Below, in pieces: positions 1 to 4,680 of a stretch of DNA of 6,186 bases. The DNA comes from an uncultured Erysipelotrichaceae bacterium. Lineage in GTDB: Bacteria > Bacillota_I > Bacilli_A > Erysipelotrichales > Erysipelotrichaceae. Within the stretch, counting starts at the first letter, position 1. Each line of letters opens with the position of its first letter. The DNA lies in assembly GCA_902795875.1 (NCBI GenBank), contig CADBND010000222.1, positions 1 to 6,186 of the forward strand, in the 5' to 3' direction. A program made the position numbers and the translations under genes. The notes under the pieces are model-generated. The model was not told the DNA's origin and searched no databases. It saw nothing but the letters and a program-made list of their open reading frames with translations.

Positions 1-1881
1 ACCTTATTCCTTCTCAGTAATTTCAATCAGTCTTTGAATGCGCTGTATATGACTTCGGTGCAGGGAGAAAGAGTACTGTCGAATATCGAGGCTTCGATCG
101 AGCAGGAAAAAAACAGAGCGGTATTGTCGAAAAGCGAAAGGGATTCCTGGTTGGAGTATTATTCGGAAAGACTTGGGATACTGTTGAGTTTTGATATCGA
201 TAAGGCCAACGAAGAGATGCTGATGGGCGCCCAATTGGCACTTGATGCAAAATACATCATGTTGTTTGACAACAACGGAGAAGAGATCTGCTCCAGCAAC
301 GGATTTATCGGTTACAAGATCGACAAGAGTGATACGTCGAAGAACGAGTTCCGCTGGTTGCTCAACGGTGTCGGTGTGATCAATAAGGAAGCGGCATACG
401 ACGAAACGACGAGGATGTATACGCAGCTTGTCGGAGCACGGGTACCCTACGACTATGACTACGGTGCTGTGATCATCGCGTACGACGGTGAAGAAAACGG
501 TCCGATCGATTCACAGACGGATGTCGTGATCAGATCGATACAGGGGACAGGCGGATTGGCGTTAGTTGCCGACAAGGAAAGCGGTGAGATAACACGTTCC
601 AGCGAACCCGCATACATCGGCCTTGATTCGGGAGAGATCGGCATTCAGGATGCGGATGCCCGCTTCGATTCCTACAATATCGGAGGAACGAAATACTATG
701 GTGTGCGAAGCGAAACAGAAAAAGAGGTTCTGTATTATCTGGAAAAGGCAAAGACCATCGTTTCACAGAATACAAAGTTTTCTTTGGCCTGTTCGTACTG
801 GTTTGTTGCGATGTTTGTGGTCATGTATCTGATCATTCAGATGGGATACACCAGTAACTATTTCGAAAAGAACGTCCTGGTCGGCAAACCGGTAGCAAAA
901 GGTTCCAAGATCGAGATACAGCTGGCAGACGGGCGAACGAAGCGTTCGACGGAAGTGTCCAAGCGGTTCGCTTTCATCCCGGAGACGATCAAGGATAAGA
1001 CGCCGGAACAAAAGGCAATCTTTGATTTCGATGCCTTGCTGGCACTGACCTTATTGAATACCTGGGCAGGCATCTTTTCGCGTTCCGATGCGACAAACGA
1101 TTCGCTGATGGGATTCATCCTGCAGGGTGACTGGACAAGAGGGGTCAACCTCTTCGCCGTCTCTTCGGTCTTTATCATGGTCGTCCAGTTCTCGTTCGGA
1201 CTGATCCTTTTGAAGATGCTGATCTCATTGCTCTGTCTTGTCCTGGATACAAAGGGTGAGACGATCTGCCGTCTGGCTTTCAACATCATCCGTTATTTCG
1301 TTTTTATTGCGATGCTGTATTATGCATTCACCTATCTCGGTTTCAATACCAGCGGTCTGCTGGCATCTGTCGGTTTCCTGACGCTGGCGATCTCGATCGG
1401 CGCCAGAGATCTGGTGGCGGATATCATTGCCGGTATCACGATCGTTCTTGAAGGAGACTATCAGATCGGTGATATGGTGGAGATCGGGAATTACCGCGGA
1501 CAGGTACAGGAAGTCGGTGTCCGTTCGACCAAACTGCTTGGAAGAGGCGACAATGTCAAGATCATCAGCAATCGCGATGTCAAGAATGTCCTGAATATGA
1601 CAAGGCTCAATTCCTGGTATCCGGTCGAGGTCCGTATCCCGCGCAGTCAGCCTCTGGATGAGGTCGAGAGGATCCTTGAAGAAGAGCTGCCGAAGATCGG
1701 TGAGAGAAATAAGGAGATCATCTCCGGTCCATACTATTACGGCATCCTCAACATGAACTCAGATACCATTACGCTTTCGATCCTGGCGGAATGCCGTGAG
1801 GAGAACTATCACCATGTTCAGCGTCGTCTGAATAAAGAACTATACGATCTCTTTAAGGCAAAAGGGATACCGATGGCATAA
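1..1881 (+). CDS. Cache-like sensor fused to an MscS-family channel (5' end outside window)
   Basis: The reading frame is open from base 1 and ends at TAA 1879-1881, so the gene is partial; the TTG at 34 is only an internal Leu codon. Residues are window codons. Codons 1-11 look like the end of an N-terminal membrane helix. About 15-258 is a hydrophilic extracytoplasmic region with two PAS/Cache-like lobes: one near 80-165 (AKYIMLFDNNGEEICSS, then GAVIIAYD) and one near 182-240 (GGLALVADKESGEITRSS). Next come a membrane helix at 260-282, a basic, probably cytoplasmic linker with a short hydrophobic segment at 345-359, and helices at 384-415 and 427-448. The MscS pore helix lies at 452-484 (SIGARDLVADIIAGI), followed by the beta domain (GDMVEIG; ISN where PN is usual). 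The alpha/beta tail ends in GIPMA. MscS channels release solutes when membrane tension rises; here the large outer domain suggests that ligand binding could also influence gating (inference). The channel call is firm; the double-Cache call is by fold pattern only. Confidence 0.88.
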   Translation, partial: TLFLLSNFNQSLNALYMTSVQGERVLSNIEASIEQEKNRAVLSKSERDSWLEYYSERLGILLSFDIDKANEEMLMGAQLALDAKYIMLFDNNGEEICSSNGFIGYKIDKSDTSKNEFRWLLNGVGVINKEAAYDETTRMYTQLVGARVPYDYDYGAVIIAYDGEENGPIDSQTDVVIRSIQGTGGLALVADKESGEITRSSEPAYIGLDSGEIGIQDADARFDSYNIGGTKYYGVRSETEKEVLYYLEKAKTIVSQNTKFSLACSYWFVAMFVVMYLIIQMGYTSNYFEKNVLVGKPVAKGSKIEIQLADGRTKRSTEVSKRFAFIPETIKDKTPEQKAIFDFDALLALTLLNTWAGIFSRSDATNDSLMGFILQGDWTRGVNLFAVSSVFIMVVQFSFGLILLKMLISLLCLVLDTKGETICRLAFNIIRYFVFIAMLYYAFTYLGFNTSGLLASVGFLTLAISIGARDLVADIIAGITIVLEGDYQIGDMVEIGNYRGQVQEVGVRSTKLLGRGDNVKIISNRDVKNVLNMTRLNSWYPVEVRIPRSQPLDEVERILEEELPKIGERNKEIISGPYYYGILNMNSDTITLSILAECREENYHHVQRRLNKELYDLFKAKGIPMA

Positions 1882-1890
1882 AGATCGGAA

Positions 1891-1915
1891 AGGTCATCAA
1901 GTGATGGCCTTTTTT
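1891..1915 (+). terminator. Intrinsic terminator of the MscS-like gene
   Basis: AGGTCATC (1891-1898) pairs with GATGGCCT (1903-1910), including one G-U pair, around the four-base loop AAGT, and the stem runs into a T-tract (1910-1915). It lies 10 bases after the stop codon. It separates the channel gene from the DUF218 operon and implies that the operon has its own promoter in the 68 bases that follow. Confidence 0.85.
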
Positions 1916-1971
1916 GAAACTTCGTTTGAAAAACAGGCACGGATGTCTCTCATCTGTTTGTCTTCGGGGTA

Positions 1972-1977
1972 TATAAT
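1972..1977 (+). promoter_or_regulatory. -10 box of the DUF218 gene, abutting its start codon
   Basis: A perfect TATAAT ends six bases before the ATG at 1984. No good -35 hexamer lies 16-18 bases upstream (the 17-spaced sequence is CTCATC), and the base pattern is not an extended -10. It is the only clear -10 between the terminator at 1891-1915 and the gene. Transcription from this box would start at about 1984, at the start codon itself, and no Shine-Dalgarno sequence is present. The assignment rests on position and on the absence of alternatives. Confidence 0.5.
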
Positions 1978-1983
1978 CGGGTT

Positions 1984-3015
1984 ATGAAGATGCTTTTCTT
2001 TCTGATCTCATTGTTCTGGTGGGGCTTGTTCTATTACTGTTTCTCAAAAGACAGGAGCCGTTACCGCAACTGCTATCTGCTTTTTCTGGCGTTGCTTCAT
2101 TCGGTTCTGGCATTACTGGTGATGTCAGGCAGATACATGACAAATGTCTTATTTGTTCTTGTCCTTGCCTTCTTTGTTGCGATACTGATCGTTCCGTTTT
2201 TCCTGATCCATAATGGCATCGTCATGATCAGAAGGGAAGGAAAAAGCCTTCCCAATCTCCTGTCGTTAATTTTAGGTATCCTGATCGGATTTGGGGAGAT
2301 CACAAGTTTCCTGACTTTCTTTTCGGTGGTAATGGTCATGAATGACGATGAGGTGTTTTTATACCTGTTCAGGATCTGGGGACCGCTTTTCATCTTTATC
2401 AGCATTTCGATCATCTACCTGTCCGTGTCGTTTCTGATCTTTATGATCTATACCCTTTTCTTACAGATCGTTCCGAAGAAGCGGGATTTCGATTATGTCA
2501 TCATACACGGAGCCGGTCTTCTGGATGGAAGCCGGGTCTCCAAACTGCTTTCCGATCGGATCGATAAGGCTATCGATGTCTACCATAAGGATCCGACCCC
2601 TCCCATCCTGATCCCTTCCGGAGGGCAGGGAAGCAACGAGACGGTGAGTGAGGCCAAGGCCATGGGAGATTATATCGCTCAAAAAGGCATTCCACAGGAT
2701 AAGATCATCCTTGAAGACAAGTCGGCGACGACGCTTGAAAACCTCATCAACTCAAAGAAGATCATCAAGGAAAGAGGAGACGGTTTCTATATCGCTCTTG
2801 TCACCAGTAACTATCATGTCTATAGGGCTTTGCGTCATTGTCGGAAGATCGGTTTAAAATGTACGGGTATCGGTTCACGTGTGGCATTCTATTACTGGCC
2901 AAGTGCTTTGATCCGGGAATACATCGCTGTACATGCGGAACGCAAACAGTTCATCATCCTGGTCCTTGGCTGGCTGCTTTGTCTGCTGCCGCTGATCGTA
3001 GCGCTTCTTTCATAG
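1984..3015 (+). CDS. Polytopic membrane protein with DUF218 (YdcF/SanA/ElyC-like) domain
   Basis: This 343-residue protein has about five N-terminal membrane segments (roughly 2-20, 31-48, 53-80, 91-115 and 128-161), a soluble DUF218 domain (about 170-315) and a last membrane helix (323-342). Family motifs visible in order are VIIHGAGL (172-179), DRIDKA (191-196), the SGGQG loop with downstream glutamates (212-223), LEDKSATTLEN (243-253), VTSNYHVYRA (273-282) and REY (311-313). DUF218 proteins such as SanA and ElyC in enterobacteria are tied to cell-envelope or peptidoglycan integrity, and E. coli YdcF binds S-adenosylmethionine; the reaction is unsettled, so I infer only an envelope-related role. 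The polytopic form with an N-terminal helix bundle is the one I associate with Gram-positives. ATG 1984 (or ATG 1990) is the likely start; neither has an SD sequence. The gene lies 15 bases upstream of the next one and is probably cotranscribed with it. Confidence 0.88.
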   Translation: MKMLFFLISLFWWGLFYYCFSKDRSRYRNCYLLFLALLHSVLALLVMSGRYMTNVLFVLVLAFFVAILIVPFFLIHNGIVMIRREGKSLPNLLSLILGILIGFGEITSFLTFFSVVMVMNDDEVFLYLFRIWGPLFIFISISIIYLSVSFLIFMIYTLFLQIVPKKRDFDYVIIHGAGLLDGSRVSKLLSDRIDKAIDVYHKDPTPPILIPSGGQGSNETVSEAKAMGDYIAQKGIPQDKIILEDKSATTLENLINSKKIIKERGDGFYIALVTSNYHVYRALRHCRKIGLKCTGIGSRVAFYYWPSALIREYIAVHAERKQFIILVLGWLLCLLPLIVALLS

Positions 3016-3018
3016 AAT

Positions 3019-3025
3019 AAGGAGG
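3019..3025 (+). promoter_or_regulatory. Ribosome binding site of the DUF3592-like gene
   Basis: AAGGAGG lies five bases before ATG 3031 and fixes the start. It falls in the 15-base gap after the DUF218 stop codon, where there is no room for a separate promoter, so the two genes should share a transcript. Confidence 0.9.
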
Positions 3026-3030
3026 ATCTT

Positions 3031-3330
3031 ATGCCATTTATATTGTTTATTGTTGTTGTAGGTGCTTTTCTGATTTATGCATATCTCCGGAACCGGAAGA
3101 TGAACACGGAAGGCATACGGACAGATGCGGTCGTATCGCGGATCGAAAGAAATGAGTCGGTGGACGATGAGGGTGTCAGCTATCGTTTCTTTGTGTCATA
3201 CAAAGACGAAGAAGGAAAGATGCAGGAGGCCTTGATCGTAAACAGGCTGAATGAGAAGTTCGAGAAGGGGCAGATAGTGAAGATCGCTTATCTTCCTGAA
3301 AAGAAGGAACAGGCGGTCGTGATCGAATAA
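3031..3330 (+). CDS. Small single-pass membrane protein, DUF3592-like
   Basis: This 99-residue protein has an N-terminal membrane helix (about 2-18), a basic stop-transfer stretch (RNRK, 20-23) and a small beta-rich domain. The pattern is that of DUF3592-type proteins: TDAVVSRIERNES (31-43), a VSYRFFVSYKDEEGK strand pair (49-63), and the closing KGQIVKIAYLPEKKEQAVV (79-97), in which a glycine-led strand ends in Tyr-x-Pro. The basic residues after the helix put the domain on the cytoplasmic side. No enzymatic residues stand out and the family has no settled function that I know of. It is the second gene of the operon with the DUF218 protein, which suggests a related membrane role (inference). 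The family call is from pattern memory. Confidence 0.8.
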   Translation: MPFILFIVVVGAFLIYAYLRNRKMNTEGIRTDAVVSRIERNESVDDEGVSYRFFVSYKDEEGKMQEALIVNRLNEKFEKGQIVKIAYLPEKKEQAVVIE

Positions 3331-3342
3331 GATCGAGGGATG

Positions 3343-3371
3343 TTGTGAGCAGGGAAGAGCCCTGTTAAAAT
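3343..3371 (+). promoter_or_regulatory. Promoter of the 92-residue acidic-tail gene
   Basis: TTGTGA (3343-3348) and TAAAAT (3366-3371) are separated by exactly 17 bases, and TG at 3363-3364 makes it an extended -10 (TGnTAAAAT). Transcription would start near 3378, leaving a leader of about 30 bases that carries the strong AAGGAGG. It is the best-formed promoter in the window. Confidence 0.75.
3348..3366 (+). repeat. Inverted repeat in the promoter spacer
   Basis: CAGGG (3350-3354) and CCCTG (3360-3364) flank AAGAG, and the pairing extends by G-T and A-T to 3348/3366. It sits between the -35 and -10 of the next gene. It could be a repressor site or a weak terminator for the preceding operon; the T-run after it (two Ts, then AAAA) is poor for a terminator. 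Confidence 0.4.
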
Positions 3372-3396
3372 AGAAATGATTAGTAATATGAAACAT

Positions 3397-3403
3397 AAGG
3401 AGG
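3397..3403 (+). promoter_or_regulatory. Ribosome binding site of the 92-residue gene
   Basis: AAGGAGG is placed six bases before ATG 3410, a near-ideal Shine-Dalgarno site that fixes the start of this small gene and supports its being real. Confidence 0.9.
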
Positions 3404-3409
3404 TTCATT

Positions 3410-3688
3410 ATGAGATGGGTTAAGGCAAGATTTTTGGGATATGGTGTTTTGATCGGAGCAGCTGGGATCAAGTTCCTTTCTTCAGAGAAAGCAAAAAAGT
3501 TCTACTCCAAGATCAAAGAGGCTGTAAAGCACGGTAAGGACGAGGTCCTGAAGAAGCCCGAAGAAGAAAACCGTGAAGAGACTGCTGTTGAAGTGAAAGA
3601 AGTCGGCGAGGAAGAAAAGAAAGAAGAGCTGAACGAAAAGGTCGAAGAAGCAGAAGTTTCTGAACCGGACGAAGCAAAACAGGAATAA
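3410..3688 (+). CDS. Small protein with hydrophobic N-terminus and Glu-rich tail (DUF6110-like)
   Basis: This is a 92-residue protein in two parts. Residues 1-49 hold a short basic start (MRWVKARF), a glycine-rich hydrophobic segment (GYGVLIGAAGIKFL, 10-23) and a basic amphipathic stretch (SSEKAKKFYSKIKEAVKHG, 24-42). This matches my memory of DUF6110, small Firmicutes proteins with a conserved GxxxxGxxGxKxLxSxxAKK pattern and no known function. Residues 51-92 are a low-complexity tail with 19 glutamates among 42 residues, likely disordered or coiled. The hydrophobic segment is short for a full membrane span but could anchor the protein. It has its own promoter, a strong RBS and a strong terminator, so it is transcribed alone. 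In other genomes I associate relatives with metal-transporting ATPases, but no such gene is in this window, so no role can be drawn from context. Confidence 0.82.
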   Translation: MRWVKARFLGYGVLIGAAGIKFLSSEKAKKFYSKIKEAVKHGKDEVLKKPEEENREETAVEVKEVGEEEKKEELNEKVEEAEVSEPDEAKQE

Positions 3689-3708
3689 GAAGAAGATAGA
3701 AAACGATC

Positions 3709-3754
3709 AAAGATCCGCAGATGGCATAAGGAAAGCCGTTTGCGGATCTTTTTT
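3709..3754 (+). terminator. Strong intrinsic terminator with a 17-bp stem
   Basis: Bases 3709-3725 pair without a break with 3735-3751 (two G-U pairs), enclosing the nine-base loop ATAAGGAAA. The outer part is AAAGATCCGCA against TGCGGATCTTT, and the T-tract runs from 3749 to 3754. It lies 20 bases after the stop codon of the 92-residue gene and isolates that gene from the next. Confidence 0.93.
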
Positions 3755-3787
3755 GATGCAGATGTGTCATAAATGTATACCTTATTA

Positions 3788-3800
3788 ACAAATAATTTGT
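3788..3800 (+). repeat. 13-base palindrome over the -35 region
   Basis: ACAAAT (3788-3793) and ATTTGT (3795-3800) are perfect inverted repeats around a single central A. They overlap the proposed -35 hexamer of the next gene, a typical place for a repressor operator. An AT-rich palindrome this short can also arise by chance. Confidence 0.4.
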
Positions 3801-3824
3801 AATATGCTTTTCTGTCTGTATAAT
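3797..3824 (+). promoter_or_regulatory. Promoter of the exported acidic protein gene
   Basis: TTGTAA (3797-3802, four of six consensus bases) lies 16 bases before a perfect TATAAT (3819-3824). Transcription would start near 3831, giving an untranslated leader of about 79 bases. The leader contains a hairpin that covers the ribosome binding site. Confidence 0.65.
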
Positions 3825-3869
3825 GAAATTACCAAGAGCAGTTAACAAAAAATGGATATAAAGTAGATG

Positions 3870-3904
3870 CTTTTTGTCGTATTGCAGTATGGGTACGAAA
3901 GGAG
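3870..3904 (+). promoter_or_regulatory. Leader hairpin that would cover the ribosome binding site
   Basis: CTTTTT (3870-3875) pairs with AAGGAG (3899-3904), and TCGTA (3877-3881) pairs with TACGA (3894-3898). One base (G3876) is bulged, and two more G-U pairs are possible inside. The 3' strand contains all of the AAAGGAG Shine-Dalgarno (3898-3904) of the gene starting at 3910. If formed, it would reduce translation initiation. Two of the RBS pairs are G-U, so its stability is uncertain. Confidence 0.4.
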
Positions 3905-3909
3905 TTGAA

Positions 3910-4596
3910 ATGAAGAAACTATTGAAGGCTGTTTTGATCCTGGCAGTGATCGCGGTCGCGCTTTTTGCGCTGCTGGTCTTTCTGGAGGATGTATATCATC
4001 GCACACCGCCGGAAAAGGAGACGTTTGCGCAAAGAACGCTCGCCTTGAATGAGGATGAGGTAAGGGAAGAAACAACAGAGAAAGAAGAGACAGCGGATTC
4101 GCAAGAGGATGTTGAGAAGATCGTCCGGAATATTGCCGGAGACCACAAGACCTTCCAGGAATATTTCTCAGAGATCGAAACGTTCCAAAATGAAGGAGTC
4201 CCTGAAGAGGCCGTCCATCCGGCTGTGAAATATGCGGAAGGTTCCTGGGTCTATGATATGACGTTTCATTTCGAAGGCCAGGAGGGTTATTTCTTTGAAG
4301 AGATCGGATATGCGGAGTTTGTGATCGATTATGAAAAAGAAGTCCTCATCATCGAGTTGCATCCCCGTATGGCGAATGACGGATATGAGGCCTGGGAGGA
4401 ATCGGATGAGGATGTCGGCTATGAGCCTTTTACCGGAGGCTTCAATGATGACGGAAGTCTTGGCCTTTCAGGAAACGATGCGGTGATCAATATCAGCGAA
4501 TATTTTGCCTATGAAGGAAGGGAATACATGATGGGAACGCTGTGGATCTCAGAAGAGGACTATGCGACCTTCAATATGATCCGCGGACAGGAATAG
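3910..4596 (+). CDS. Exported or membrane-anchored acidic protein of unknown function
   Basis: I start this gene at ATG 3910 because AAAGGAG (3898-3904) lies five bases upstream; the frame is open back to a TTG at 3874 and includes an ATG at 3889, but neither has an SD sequence. The product is 228 residues. MKKLLK and a hydrophobic stretch (about 7-25) form an uncleaved anchor or signal sequence; no lipobox cysteine is present. Residues about 35-70 are an acidic Glu/Asp/Thr-rich linker, 66-106 are probably helical, and 108-225 look beta-rich, beginning GSWVYDMTFHFEG and ending MGTLWISEEDYATFNMIRG. Alternating strands and the closing Gly-Thr-Leu/Phe-x-Met-x-Arg pattern recall small lipocalin-like or barrel-type extracellular domains, but I recognise no family and no catalytic motif. 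It forms its own transcription unit between terminators at 3709-3754 and 4603-4628. Confidence 0.85.
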   Translation: MKKLLKAVLILAVIAVALFALLVFLEDVYHRTPPEKETFAQRTLALNEDEVREETTEKEETADSQEDVEKIVRNIAGDHKTFQEYFSEIETFQNEGVPEEAVHPAVKYAEGSWVYDMTFHFEGQEGYFFEEIGYAEFVIDYEKEVLIIELHPRMANDGYEAWEESDEDVGYEPFTGGFNDDGSLGLSGNDAVINISEYFAYEGREYMMGTLWISEEDYATFNMIRGQE

Positions 4597-4602
4597 AGAA
4601 TG

Positions 4603-4628
4603 GATCGTCTGAGACGATCTTTTCTTTT
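4603..4628 (+). terminator. Intrinsic terminator after the acidic exported protein
   Basis: GATCGTC (4603-4609) pairs perfectly with GACGATC (4613-4619) around a three-base TGA loop, followed by TTTTCTTTT (4620-4628). It lies six bases after the TAG stop and leaves 52 bases for the promoter of the propeller gene. Confidence 0.88.
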
Positions 4629-4666
4629 GCGAGTCCGATATGATCATAGGAAAGATGCTTTTAAGA

Positions 4667-4672
4667 TATAAT
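4667..4672 (+). promoter_or_regulatory. -10 box of the propeller sensor gene, close to its start codon
   Basis: A perfect TATAAT ends eight bases before ATG 4681. Transcription would start at about 4679-4680, leaving a leader of one or two bases. The only SD-like sequence, GAAGG (4676-4680), abuts the ATG and could not act as a normal ribosome binding site. The sequence 17 bases upstream (TCATAG) is not a good -35. Confidence 0.5.
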
Positions 4673-4680
4673 AATGAAGG

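Noticed and set aside
34..36. TTG as the start of the channel gene
   Set aside because: The frame is open to base 1, there is no ribosome binding site before it, and the preceding residues look like the end of a membrane helix; the gene simply begins outside the window.
858..1289. 143-codon open frame on the minus strand
   Set aside because: It lies wholly inside the MscS-like gene, has no recognisable product, and is explained by codon use of the real gene on the other strand.
2097..2414. 105-codon open frame on the minus strand
   Set aside because: It is antisense to membrane segments of the DUF218 protein, with no promoter, RBS or family pattern.
3874..3909. Upstream TTG 3874 or ATG 3889 as the start of the exported acidic protein
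   Set aside because: Neither has a Shine-Dalgarno sequence, and the extra residues would put polar sequence before MKKLLK; ATG 3910 has AAAGGAG at five bases.
3755..3909. Riboswitch or small RNA in the longest intergenic region
   Set aside because: Apart from the promoter, palindrome and RBS hairpin, I see no conserved riboswitch core or independent terminator.
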